Of a stretch of 64,000 nt of DNA, positions 1-7,489 are shown piece after piece; within the stretch, counting starts at the first letter, position 1, and the number at the start of each line of letters is the position of its first letter. Position numbers and translations under genes: made by a program. The notes beneath the pieces are model-generated. The model was not told the DNA's origin and ran no database searches. It saw nothing but the letters and a program-made list of their open reading frames with translations. Source of the DNA: Leptospirales bacterium (GTDB lineage: Bacteria > Spirochaetota > Leptospiria > Leptospirales > Leptospiraceae); the NCBI GenBank assembly GCA_013297885.1, contig JAAFIR010000001.1:124001-188000 (forward strand). The letters run 5' to 3'.

Positions 1-1
1 T

Positions 2-1225
2 AAAACAATTTATGAATTAAAAGAAAAACAAGTTTTAGTTGGACTTTATAGAAAAGCTATTTTAGAAAAAAATAGTTCAAATGTAATAATGGCAAATGGA
101 CAGTTAGTTTTTATTAAAAAAGACCAAAATGGAAAACCAAACCAAGCTAAATTTGATTCTATATGGAAATCACTTTCTGAAAAAAAAACTGAAAATGAAA
201 TTGATGAAATTATTCGCAGCAGTTCAGATGAAATGGGAAGACTTCCAGTTGCTGGTTTAATTGAACCACAATGTATGAATTGTTCTAAGGATAATATTTT
301 AGTTAATATTTTTTCTGAAGCTGTTGAACAAAAAGTAACAAAAACTTTTTTTAAAAAAGATTTAGAAGGTGATTTATTTATTTATAGAATTTTAGAAGTA
401 AAAGAAATCAAAAAAGAAGATATGAAATCTTATATTACTAAATCTTATATAAACTTTGAAAATAAAGCAAAAGATTTTAAATCTACTGCTACAAATGAAG
501 AACATGGAAAACTTGCTGATTATTATCTTAGAGATAAAGTTCAGATTGAGAGAGAAATTGACATGATTGAATCAAAATATAAAAATGATTTAGATTCCAG
601 CATTTGGAATGATGAATATAAAAAAAGATTATCTAAATCAGGAATTTTATTTTCAGATTTGATGAATCGAATTATAGAAGGAAAAGAAAAAGAATTTCCT
701 AAATTCACTGATAATACAGTTTTATATAAAAAAGATGGCGTGGATTTTACTTTTAAAAATTTAAAATCTGAATATGATAAAATTAATTTAAAAAAAAGAA
801 TTACTTCTGATCAAGATATTTTTTCATTTTTTCAATCTGCTTATCTTCCAATTTATGTTTTGTCAGAACTTGAAGAAGTAAAAAGCTTAAAATCATCTGA
901 AAATTTTATTACGAGTATGGATTTATGGAACAGAAAAATTGCTTGGTCAATGATTGTTGAAGATATTGAAAAAGGAATTGTTGACCCAGACGATAAACAA
1001 CTAAAAGATATTTATGAAGCTGGAAAAAGTACTACTTACCAAAAACCAAGTCCATCAGATCCAAACAAAATGGTAGTAATGAGTTTTGAAGAAGCAAAAC
1101 TTAGAATTTTAGAAGAAATAAGAAATACTAAACTTAAATCAGAAATCCAAAGACTAGTAGAAAAATTAAAATCAGATTATAAATATAAACTTAATCCTGA
1201 TAAATTAAAAGCTGGTAGTATTTAA
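2..1225 (+). CDS. PpiC/SurA-like peptidyl-prolyl isomerase or foldase, 5'-truncated by window edge
   Basis: The reading frame is open back to base 2, before the first ATG at 89, so this is the C-terminal 407 residues of a longer protein that starts outside the window. The segment with GRLPVAGLI, followed by a hydrophobic stretch ending in LFIYRILEVKEI, resembles the end of a parvulin-type PPIase domain. The C-terminal end (SFEEAKLRILEEI, then a charged helix and LNPDKL) is typical of SurA/PpiD-like periplasmic foldases. No export signal can be assessed. By inference it would assist folding of secreted or outer-membrane proteins. The family call rests on overall pattern, not on a clear catalytic motif. 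Confidence 0.5.
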   Translation, partial: KTIYELKEKQVLVGLYRKAILEKNSSNVIMANGQLVFIKKDQNGKPNQAKFDSIWKSLSEKKTENEIDEIIRSSSDEMGRLPVAGLIEPQCMNCSKDNILVNIFSEAVEQKVTKTFFKKDLEGDLFIYRILEVKEIKKEDMKSYITKSYINFENKAKDFKSTATNEEHGKLADYYLRDKVQIEREIDMIESKYKNDLDSSIWNDEYKKRLSKSGILFSDLMNRIIEGKEKEFPKFTDNTVLYKKDGVDFTFKNLKSEYDKINLKKRITSDQDIFSFFQSAYLPIYVLSELEEVKSLKSSENFITSMDLWNRKIAWSMIVEDIEKGIVDPDDKQLKDIYEAGKSTTYQKPSPSDPNKMVVMSFEEAKLRILEEIRNTKLKSEIQRLVEKLKSDYKYKLNPDKLKAGSI

Positions 1226-1237
1226 TTTGTGAGTAAA

Positions 1238-1286
1238 TTTTATTACTATCATTTATCGATACTATTTAAAAACGATAGTAATAAAA
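1238..1286. repeat. 13-bp perfect inverted repeat after the first gene
   Basis: Arms at 1238-1250 and 1274-1286 are exact reverse complements, separated by 23 nt. The right arm includes ACGATAGTA-type sequence that recurs at 6229-6237 and 7110-7118. It lies 12 nt after the stop codon, so it may act as a terminator, but the spacer is long and no clear T-tract follows. Confidence 0.45.
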
Positions 1287-1495
1287 ATTCATACTTTTTA
1301 AAATTTTAGTATCTTACTTAAAAAAAAAATAATAATTTTTGTATTTTAAAAAACCCATATTAATAAAAACTTTCGCTAATGTTGTTATTTTTATTCAATC
1401 AAATACTAAAACATTTCAAATTCCGTACGTAGTAAATTTGTAACCCATTGCAAAATTAATAGTTAATTTAGCTTTGGTCTCGCATGGAGTTTTTA

Positions 1496-3106
1496 ATGAA
1501 AAAAACTTTTTACCTAAATTATATATTTATTTGTGTATTATTAAATTATTGTGAAAACCCAAATTATAATAATATATGTGATATTAAAAATACTTCAAAG
1601 TATTTTAAAGAAGCAATTATTCTTAGAGAAACTTCTAATAATGAATTTTATTGTAACTTAAGAATTAAAACTGCAACTACTCAAACTTCATCTCCTACAA
1701 TATCCTCCCCAACTACAACTTTAAGTCCAACAGCAGTTTTAGTTGCTCCTACCATTAGTTTTCCAAATAAATTGTACCAAACTTTTCAAGGTTTTGCTTT
1801 TCCAACTCCAGTAAATCCAATCACTTCTGGAACAATTACTAACTGTTCAATAAATCCTTCTTTGCCACAAGGTTTGATTCTAAACCAAACTACTTGTGCA
1901 ATTTCAGGAACACCAACAGTTGGTGGTGCTGGTGCAGAATATACAATCACTGCTTCAAATCAAACTGTATCAACAACCACAAAATTAAAATTAAAAGTGA
2001 TTGGACCAAATGCTTTTAAGGTTTATGGTCAACCCAACTTTACTTCAAACACTGTGAACAATGGAGGAATATCAGCAAATTCTCTTAACTCACCTTGGGG
2101 AGTTGGAGTTGATCCAAATGATACTGTGTATATTACAGATCAATTAAATCATAGAGTTTTAGTTTATTCAAATGGTAGCACTACTGCTTCAAAAGTTTTT
2201 GGACAACTTAATTTTACATCTGGAACAGCTAATGCTGGAGGTATAGTCTCTGCATCTGGTTTTGATCAGCCTAGTGGATTTGCAATTGATAAGGATGGAA
2301 ATATATACTTTAGTGATACATCTAATCATAGAGTTCTTCGATTCCCAAATAATGGATCTACAACTGCAAATTTTTCTTGGGGTCAAAATGGATCTCTCAC
2401 AACTGGAGGAATTGGAAATGATGGCACGGCAATTGATAGATATTCTTATCCAACAGATATGACATTTGATAATTCAAATAATATGTATGTTGTTGAAAAT
2501 GGAAATCGAAGGATTTTATTTTATCCAAATGGAAATACTGTTCCAAATTTTTTGTATGGTCAACCTTCTGGAAATTATACTACATTTACAAACAATAATA
2601 CTTTGATTGATGGCAATTGTGTTACAGGAATTAATTGTGCTGGTTTAAATTTACCAACTTCCATCACAACAGATAGTAATTTTGTGTATATAGCAGATGG
2701 TACAAATCATAGAGTGATGATTTTTCCAAGAGGAAATAATGTTGCTTCTATTGTAATTGGACAAAATTCATTTACAACAAATACTAGTGGTTGTACACAA
2801 AATACAATGAAACAACCTTTTGGACTTTCACTAGATACAAATGGATATTTATATGTTCTAGCAAATTCATTTGCAGTCGCAAACACACAGGGAAGAATTT
2901 TAGTTTATAAACCTCCATTCACAACCGGAATGAATGCATCTTTTGTAATTGGTGGAGGACAAACTACTTTAACAAATTTTACAAGTTGTTCAAATGGTGT
3001 TTCATCAAATCAATTTTCTCAAAATACAAGAGGTAAAATTTCTTTTGATTCATTTGGAAATTTATACATGTCAGATGATTTAAATCATCGTGCTTTAGTT
3101 TTTTAA
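1496..3106 (+). CDS. NHL-repeat lipoprotein with putative Ig-like domain
   Basis: The start at 1496 is preferred over the upstream ATG at 1484 because GGAG at 1485-1488 is correctly spaced for it. The N-terminus has a charged start, a hydrophobic core and Cys in LLNYC, consistent with a spirochaete lipoprotein. A Thr/Ser/Pro-rich linker follows. Next is a putative Ig-like segment (LPQGLILN...AISGTPTVGG). The rest carries about five NHL-type repeats, recognisable by D-x-x-N-HRVL motifs (DQLNHRVL, DTSNHRVLRF, DGTNHRVMIF, DDLNHRALVF). The protein is probably a surface or periplasmic beta-propeller. It stands alone, flanked by AT-rich gaps. Its ligand is unknown. Confidence 0.75.
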   Translation: MKKTFYLNYIFICVLLNYCENPNYNNICDIKNTSKYFKEAIILRETSNNEFYCNLRIKTATTQTSSPTISSPTTTLSPTAVLVAPTISFPNKLYQTFQGFAFPTPVNPITSGTITNCSINPSLPQGLILNQTTCAISGTPTVGGAGAEYTITASNQTVSTTTKLKLKVIGPNAFKVYGQPNFTSNTVNNGGISANSLNSPWGVGVDPNDTVYITDQLNHRVLVYSNGSTTASKVFGQLNFTSGTANAGGIVSASGFDQPSGFAIDKDGNIYFSDTSNHRVLRFPNNGSTTANFSWGQNGSLTTGGIGNDGTAIDRYSYPTDMTFDNSNNMYVVENGNRRILFYPNGNTVPNFLYGQPSGNYTTFTNNNTLIDGNCVTGINCAGLNLPTSITTDSNFVYIADGTNHRVMIFPRGNNVASIVIGQNSFTTNTSGCTQNTMKQPFGLSLDTNGYLYVLANSFAVANTQGRILVYKPPFTTGMNASFVIGGGQTTLTNFTSCSNGVSSNQFSQNTRGKISFDSFGNLYMSDDLNHRALVF

Positions 3107-3361
3107 ATGGCTGAAATTTTTTTATTTTTTTATGTGTGAATTTTTTTTCACCTAACACTATTTAAACGATAAATCATTTTTTTTTAGGTTTAAAAAAATT
3201 ATTATTTTTTTGGAAGGAAACACACTGAAAAATTTCAATACAGTTGCTGTTAAAAAGGATTGAATTCTCATTCTAAAAGTTGAAATTAAAATCATTGACT
3301 AAAGAAATAATTTTTAAATTTATGAGTAGGAAATTTTAATTTTAATAGGAAGGTTATTTTA

Positions 3362-3703
3362 ATGAAAGACTCAACTCCTCAATATGATCCAAAACAAGAC
3401 CCAGTAGTAATTAGTTTCACTGAAGAATTGAAAAATCAAATTCCAAACTATTTAAAAAATATTATTTTATATGGTTCAAGAGCTAAGGGTGATAATAAAA
3501 AACACTCTGATTATGATTTTGTTGTATTGCTATTTGAAAGAAATGAAAAAATTTCAGAGATAGTTTATGATATTGGTTATGGAATTTTAGATAAATATGA
3601 AAAATTAGCTTCTTGTCTTATTTTGAATGAAACAGAATGGAAAATTCAACAAAATTTTTTAATTGGAAAAAATATTTTAAAATACGGAATCTGGATATTA
3701 TGA
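3362..3703 (+). CDS. mntA: MntA-type nucleotidyltransferase antitoxin
   Basis: A 113-residue minimal nucleotidyltransferase of the DNA polymerase beta fold. It has the diagnostic GSRAKGDNKKHSDYDF motif, with the Gly-Ser pair and two Asp of the active site. In type VII toxin-antitoxin systems this enzyme adds AMP to the HEPN toxin and so neutralises it. The stop codon overlaps the start of the HEPN gene in an ATGA arrangement at 3700-3703, which implies translational coupling. An AGGAAGG-like sequence lies about 10 nt before the ATG. The pairing with the downstream gene makes the assignment secure at family level. Confidence 0.85.
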   Translation: MKDSTPQYDPKQDPVVISFTEELKNQIPNYLKNIILYGSRAKGDNKKHSDYDFVVLLFERNEKISEIVYDIGYGILDKYEKLASCLILNETEWKIQQNFLIGKNILKYGIWIL

Positions 3704-4095
3704 GTGAAAAATTAGATTTTGCTAAAATGTATTTACAAAAAGCTTCAAGTAAGTTAGAGTCAGCTTTAACAAATTTAGAACATAAACAATTTGATGATTC
3801 TGTTTCAAGAGCTTATTATTGTATTTTTCATGCAATATCTGCATTAATTTTTTTGAATGAATTAGAATTTTCTTCTCACAGCCAAACATTAGTATATTTT
3901 AATAGAGAATTTATTAAAACAGAAATTTTTCCAAAAAAATTTGGAAAGTGGATTTATAAACTATTTGAATTTAGAGAAACAGGGGATTATACAATTAATC
4001 CTAATATCACTGAAAATAATGCAAAAGAAGCTTACCAATTAGTTTCTGAAATTTTAGAAACTATCTCAAATTATATCGACAAAAACTATTCATAA
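3700..4095 (+). CDS. hepT: HEPN-domain toxin HepT-like
   Basis: The start at 3700 (MSEKLDFAKM) is chosen over the in-frame ATG at 3637 because it overlaps the MntA stop codon as ATGA. The protein has 131 residues, all helical. The HEPN active-site signature is SRAYYCIFH, an R-x6-H motif expected to form the RNase centre. Family members are RNases or RNA-binding toxins. The gene order (nucleotidyltransferase first) and tight coupling match known MntA/HepT loci. An adjacent lipoprotein gene starts 9 nt later but is probably unrelated. Confidence 0.82.
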   Translation: MSEKLDFAKMYLQKASSKLESALTNLEHKQFDDSVSRAYYCIFHAISALIFLNELEFSSHSQTLVYFNREFIKTEIFPKKFGKWIYKLFEFRETGDYTINPNITENNAKEAYQLVSEILETISNYIDKNYS

Positions 4096-4103
4096 TCTAA
4101 AAA

Positions 4104-4934
4104 ATGAAACTCATATCAATTCTTCTCATTCTAATTTTATTCAACTGTTTTAGTTTATTTAACAAAGGAATTATTTCTCCTTTGTTTGATGATAAAAAAG
4201 AAATTGAAAAATATAAAAATGAAATATCTTCCTGTGATGCAAATTCTTATAATAAATTATATTTTAATAAATTGGAATTAAAAACAACTTCTGAAAAACT
4301 TAGGACTCCATCTGCATTTATAGATTTAATAAGCGGTTATTATGGAGTTTATTATTTTTATCCAAATGGTTTGAAAATGTTTGCTTCTTTAATGTATGGT
4401 GGTTCTGGAGGATTTTTTTTAAATAAGGAAGTTGATAAGAATTTTTATAACTCAAGACAAAGTTTTTATAAAAATTGCGATTCATATAGTGATATTTTTT
4501 TTAACCAAGAAATAAAATATACTATTGAGTTAGATTTAAAATTAAAAGAGAATTCTCAAATTGAAAATAGGCATATAATCACTTTAGAAAATGAACTCAA
4601 AAATAAATGCATCAAACATTTACCAAAAGTCAAAGAGGGATTTTATATTAGTATGTTTGATTCTATTTCTCCATCTGGTGGCTGGTACAATAAAAACTTA
4701 AATCCTAATTTAGATATTAAATATGATGAACTTTTTAATAATCAAAAAAAATTAAATATTTTTAAACAAAAATTTTTAAAAGAAATTGAAAAAGAAAATT
4801 TAGAAATTTATGGAGTTGTTTCAAATGTTGATCTAAGAGGAAATTTTTTAGATTGTGAAGTAAGAGCTTTTATCGATTACAAAGATGGAATAGGCGGTAT
4901 ATTTAATAAATATTTATTGCCTGAGCTGAATTGA
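4104..4934 (+). CDS. Hypothetical lipoprotein
   Basis: 276 residues. The N-terminus MKLISILLILILFNCF has a hydrophobic core and a Cys in LFNC, suggesting lipidation. I do not recognise the family. It has a central aromatic segment (SGYYGVYYFYPNG then MYGGSGGFF) and a C-terminal GIGGIFNKYLLPELN. The last part of the gene (4880-4905) is repeated exactly at 7052-7077, so a second, now lost, copy probably existed nearby. It starts 9 nt after hepT. It faces the minus-strand frame ending at 4959. Confidence 0.6.
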   Translation: MKLISILLILILFNCFSLFNKGIISPLFDDKKEIEKYKNEISSCDANSYNKLYFNKLELKTTSEKLRTPSAFIDLISGYYGVYYFYPNGLKMFASLMYGGSGGFFLNKEVDKNFYNSRQSFYKNCDSYSDIFFNQEIKYTIELDLKLKENSQIENRHIITLENELKNKCIKHLPKVKEGFYISMFDSISPSGGWYNKNLNPNLDIKYDELFNNQKKLNIFKQKFLKEIEKENLEIYGVVSNVDLRGNFLDCEVRAFIDYKDGIGGIFNKYLLPELN

Positions 4935-4958
4935 ATATTTGGGATTATACAGAAAAGA

Positions 4959-5159
4959 TTAATTCAAAGGTTCATTAAAAAATCGTGGAAAACGTAATTC
5001 TGTAAATAATCTTTTTAACTCACTTGACCTAAATATAGATGAAATATCAAAATCTAGTTTATCTTCAGAATTTAAATAATAAAAATATAAATCTAGAATT
5101 GCCATAGATCCAAGTAAATCAAATCTATTCCGAATATTCTTAAGCTGTTTTCCTTGAGA
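4959..5159 (-). pseudogene. Continuation of the 5160-5501 frame after an in-frame stop
   Basis: Reading the minus strand past the TAA at 5160-5162, the same frame stays open for 66 codons to a TAA at 4959-4961. It encodes a plausible peptide (includes LLGSMAILDLYFYYLN and FRSSELKRLF). The continuation in the same frame suggests that 4959-5501 was once a single gene of about 180 codons, broken by one nonsense mutation. A separate small gene starting at the internal ATG is the alternative. Confidence 0.45.
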
Positions 5160-5501
5160 TTAGTAGTAACCAACATAATCAGATTTATATCTTTTGTCTA
5201 TTACAAGCATTTGTATAGAAATCTGTGAATAAGAATTTTCACTCTGTGGAATATTTAGCAATATTTCAAATTCTACTTCAACAGAATCATTTAAAGTGAT
5301 TGTGGAACCATTTCCATATATCGAAAAACCAATAAAAGCAGGAACTTCATTTGATCTATGCTCAATTTTAATTTTGGGAAAAGTATCTGAAACAAAAAAA
5401 CTATTTGCAAAATCTTTTTCAATGAATTCTTTCTCTGCAATTATTTTTTGTAATTCAAAACTTAGTTTAAATTTTAGTCTATCAGATTTTTTTATGCCCA
5501 T
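5160..5501 (-). CDS. Hypothetical protein, probably truncated by a nonsense codon
   Basis: 113 residues starting at an ATG (MGIKKSDRLKFKL). I recognise no family and see no signal peptide or membrane segment. The second half alternates hydrophobic and polar residues (GFSIYGNGSTITL, VEVEFEILLNI), as in a beta-rich fold. The frame continues past the stop for another 66 codons, so this may be the N-terminal part of a broken gene. It lies downstream of the DUF433/DUF5615 remnant on the same strand and may belong to the same accessory insert. Confidence 0.45.
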   Translation of the reverse strand: MGIKKSDRLKFKLSFELQKIIAEKEFIEKDFANSFFVSDTFPKIKIEHRSNEVPAFIGFSIYGNGSTITLNDSVEVEFEILLNIPQSENSYSQISIQMLVIDKRYKSDYVGYY

Positions 5502-5528
5502 AAGATTTTATTTTTTTATTTTAGTTAT

Positions 5529-5612
5529 TTATGAATGTACTAAAATTATTTTTCTTTCTTTTATCCAAATTGAAAGTTTTTTTGGTAAATTTGCATCGAT
5601 TAAAAATTTCAT
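5529..5612 (-). pseudogene. Truncated DUF5615 PIN-like toxin
   Basis: Directly overlapping the DUF433 stop codon (TAATG, one shared base) is an ATG frame that begins MKFLIDANLPKKL. This is the diagnostic N-terminus of DUF5615 PIN-like toxins, with the first acidic residue Asp6. The frame stops after 27 residues instead of the roughly 110 expected. The following sequence shows no continuation in any frame that I can see. It is a decayed toxin behind an apparently intact antitoxin. Confidence 0.75.
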
Positions 5613-5848
5613 TAGGAAGCGATATAAATACTTTTGGTTTGAAGAACTTTATTAGCAAATATTAAACAAGCTAAAATATCTTCTTTTACAAGGTCTTCAT
5701 AATCTTCTAAGATTTCTTCATGAGTCATTCCTGAACCAAGTAAGTCAAGCATCCATTCCACTGAATATCGTAGATTTCTAATTGTAGGTTTCCCAAAACA
5801 AACTTCAGGATTTAAAGTGATTCGATTTAATAAATTTGATTCAGACAT
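5612..5848 (-). CDS. DUF433 family antitoxin
   Basis: 78 residues. It carries the DUF433 pattern: RITLNPEVCFGKPTIRNLRYSVEWMLDLLGSGMTHEEILEDY split over its length, with CFGKPTIR and the helix-turn-helix-like second half. DUF433 proteins usually pair with DUF5615 or PIN toxins, and the overlapping downstream frame is exactly such a toxin start, truncated. The antitoxin appears full length, so it would now be an orphan, perhaps kept for regulation or simply in early decay. Confidence 0.82.
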   Translation of the reverse strand: MSESNLLNRITLNPEVCFGKPTIRNLRYSVEWMLDLLGSGMTHEEILEDYEDLVKEDILACLIFANKVLQTKSIYIAS

Positions 5849-5986
5849 ATATTTTTTTTAAGCAAAGACAATTCCAAGTCAATCATTTTTCAATAGCAGA
5901 ATAACTTTATGAAAAATGAAAAAAATTGATTGATTTTTAATTAGTAATTATGTTCTCTTATAAAATAGGAATAATGTAAATCTCAA

Positions 5987-6214
5987 TTGTTAAAAAAAAA
6001 CTTACCCTTTATTAAATTAATCAAACAGTTTTTCAAAGGAATTTTATCTTCACCTTGTATAGAAATTTGTTCATATAAAAAAGGAGATCCATTTTGCAAA
6101 GCATGTGGACTCACTAGACCAGAAAAAAAATTATGGAAAAATTCAAACTCAATTTCTAGAAAAGAAATTTTGCTAAATTGTAAAAATAGGTTAGTAGCTG
6201 GTGATTGGAAATAA
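5987..6214 (+). CDS. DUF1289 family protein, putative small Fe-S or metal-binding protein
   Basis: 75 residues, apparently from a TTG at 5987; no in-frame ATG is available nearby. The DUF1289 signature is clear: SPCIEICSY then FCKACGLTRPEKKLW, with four Cys arranged to bind a metal or cluster. The N-terminal 20 residues are basic and less conserved, so the true start is uncertain. It lies between the DUF433 gene (divergent) and the higBA pair (convergent), separated from the latter by a hairpin terminator. Its function is unknown. Confidence 0.75.
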   Translation: MLKKNLPFIKLIKQFFKGILSSPCIEICSYKKGDPFCKACGLTRPEKKLWKNSNSISRKEILLNCKNRLVAGDWK

Positions 6215-6241
6215 AATACTCCCGTTAAACGATAGTATTTT
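6213..6241. terminator. Bidirectional hairpin terminator
   Basis: AAAATACT at 6213-6220 pairs with AGTATTTT at 6234-6241, with an inner CGTT-A-AACG stem. A-tract and T-tract flank the stem on both strands. It sits between the convergent stop codons of the DUF1289 and higA genes. A similar unit occurs at 7091-7127. Confidence 0.6.
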
Positions 6242-6573
6242 TAAATCAAACATTTTAACAAAACAAATTCTTCTTTTTTACTTTTTTTTAATGGAACTGC
6301 TTTGATTTCTAACCCAAGTCCACAAGCATGAATATAATCTATTAAAGTTGAAATACGAATGTCCTCTCTAGATTCAATTCTAGAAATACTAACTTGTGAA
6401 AAACCTTTTAAATCATTCTGCCTTATTCCAAATTTTTTTCTCATTTCTGATAATTTTAATTTGAATATCTTTTTTTGAGCTTCCAATTTAATTTCTTCGA
6501 TAGTTTCTTTTGGAAGAAGTTTTTCCATATCCTCAAAAAAATTTTTTAATTTCTTAGTTTTTCTTGTTTTCAT
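6241..6573 (-). CDS. higA: HigA-type XRE antitoxin
   Basis: 110 residues with a helix-turn-helix in the second half (MRKKFGIRQNDLKGFSQVSISRIESRED), typical of XRE/HigA antitoxins that bind both toxin and their own operator. The first 50 residues are charged and helical. The start lies 2 nt after the toxin stop codon, giving the toxin-first order characteristic of higBA. By family knowledge it represses the shared promoter at 6925-6952 together with HigB. Confidence 0.85.
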   Translation of the reverse strand: MKTRKTKKLKNFFEDMEKLLPKETIEEIKLEAQKKIFKLKLSEMRKKFGIRQNDLKGFSQVSISRIESREDIRISTLIDYIHACGLGLEIKAVPLKKSKKEEFVLLKCLI

Positions 6574-6575
6574 AA

Positions 6576-6917
6576 TTATTCTAGCTCCGATAAGTATTGA
6601 AAATAAATCTTTTCAGCTTTTTTAATTATTTTTTCATAAAAATCTTTTTTTTGAGCTTTATTTCCACCTATTAATAAAACAGCATTTCGTTTGGGATCAA
6701 AAACAAAAATAATCCTAAATGGTCTTCCATTACTTCTAATTCTTAGTTCTTTTAAATTTGATACTTTAGTTCCTTTTAAAGTGTCAACATGAGGTCTTCC
6801 TAAACTTGGACCCAAATGACTAAGAACTTCAATTGCTATAAAAATATCTTTTTTTGCAATTGCATCAATTTCCTTAAACCATTCAATAAATTCTTCAGTC
6901 CTAAGAATATTAAACAT
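6576..6917 (-). CDS. higB: HigB-type RelE-fold toxin (Gp49-like)
   Basis: 113 residues of the phage-derived Gp49/HigB family. The core includes LKGTKVSNLKELRIRSNGRPFRIIFVFDP, then LLIGGNKAQKKDFYEKIIKKA. The family acts as a ribosome-dependent mRNA endonuclease. The start codon ATG at 6917 lies about 7 nt from a strong -10 box and has no Shine-Dalgarno sequence, so the mRNA is probably leaderless or nearly so. It is translated ahead of higA in one transcript. Confidence 0.86.
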   Translation of the reverse strand: MFNILRTEEFIEWFKEIDAIAKKDIFIAIEVLSHLGPSLGRPHVDTLKGTKVSNLKELRIRSNGRPFRIIFVFDPKRNAVLLIGGNKAQKKDFYEKIIKKAEKIYFQYLSELE

Positions 6918-6924
6918 TTATAAC

Positions 6925-6952
6925 AATATAACACATTCGTTATGTTTGTCAA
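6925..6952 (-). promoter_or_regulatory. higBA promoter with overlapping inverted repeat
   Basis: On the minus strand TTGACA (6952-6947), a 16-nt spacer and TATATT (6930-6925) form a near-consensus vegetative promoter. The spacer contains ACAT-AACGA-ATGT, a short dyad suited to HigA binding. Transcription would start at about 6918, next to the toxin ATG. Confidence 0.65.
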
Positions 6953-7051
6953 TTTAAATTTTGAATTTAAAAATTGAACTTCAATAAAATAGATTAAAAT
7001 CGCCCTATAAAAAACTTTTTCGTCTGGCACTGATTCTATATTTGAGTATTG

Positions 7052-7092
7052 CAAAGATGGAATAGGCGGTATATTTATTACCTGAGTTGAAA
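7052..7092 (+). pseudogene. Duplicated tail of the 4104-4934 lipoprotein gene
   Basis: Bases 7052-7077 are identical to 4880-4905, inside the lipoprotein gene. They are followed by a degenerate match to its stop region (CCTGAGYTGAA) after an 11-base deletion. The frame reads KDGIGGIF then soon stops. No upstream coding part of the copy is visible, so this is a remnant. Confidence 0.6.
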
Positions 7093-7131
7093 TAAATTAC
7101 CCCCGTCTCACGATAGTATTTTTCAATACAA

Positions 7132-7226
7132 GCGATAGAGATACAAAATGTTCCGAAGGAAGTCTGAGCAAACTTGCGAAGACCAAAGCATTTTGTAGCT
7201 CGGTCGGAGCTTGCTCCGAATCGCCC
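7132..7226 (-). repeat. Structured intergenic repeat, copy E
   Basis: Read on the minus strand, the unit begins GGGCGAT at 7226 and ends ATCGC at 7132, so GCGAT pairs with ATCGC as an outer stem (P1). Hairpin P2 is TCGGAGC-AA-GCTCCGA (7219-7204), followed by the conserved ACCGAGC. Hairpin P3 has 9-bp arms TACAAAATG and CATTTTGTA (7142-7150 and 7189-7197) with an inner GTCT/AGAC stem. It is markedly more GC-rich than its surroundings. The 3' flank CTCTATCGCTTG is shared with copy D. No coding frame explains it. Confidence 0.75.
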
Positions 7227-7279
7227 ATTCTAGAAGATAGAGGCTAGAAATTAGAAGTATAATTTATTGCAAAATAGAT

Positions 7280-7414
7280 TTATCCAAGTAAAACAAGAAT
7301 CATAATAACTAAACAACCTCCAACAAATTTGAAACATGTTCCTTCTATCTTCAATCCTCTACATTTGAGACCAATTCTCAATTCAACAAAAAATTTTGAT
7401 TCAAAAATGATCAT
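7280..7414 (-). CDS. Possible small membrane protein, 44 residues
   Basis: An ATG frame on the minus strand reads MIIFESKFFVELRIG, then LKCRGLKIEG, and ends in a hydrophobic segment (residues about 31-43, VGGCLVIMILVLL). The mix of a polar N-terminus and one C-terminal membrane helix looks protein-like, and the frame ends cleanly with TAA. There is no Shine-Dalgarno sequence, and I do not recognise a family, so it could be chance. It diverges from the Fe-S oxidoreductase gene at 7490. Confidence 0.35.
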   Translation of the reverse strand: MIIFESKFFVELRIGLKCRGLKIEGTCFKFVGGCLVIMILVLLG

Positions 7415-7489
7415 TTAATATAAATTAAATGACAGATTTGATTTGATTCTTTTTTTAGTAATAAAACTAAATTAATTGGAGAAAGAAAT

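Noticed and set aside
6951-7000. Sixth copy of the structured repeat, from GGGCGAT on the minus strand near 6990
   Set aside because: The sequence after it has no P2 hairpin, no CCGAGC junction and no closing arm; it is part of the AT-rich region upstream of the higBA promoter.
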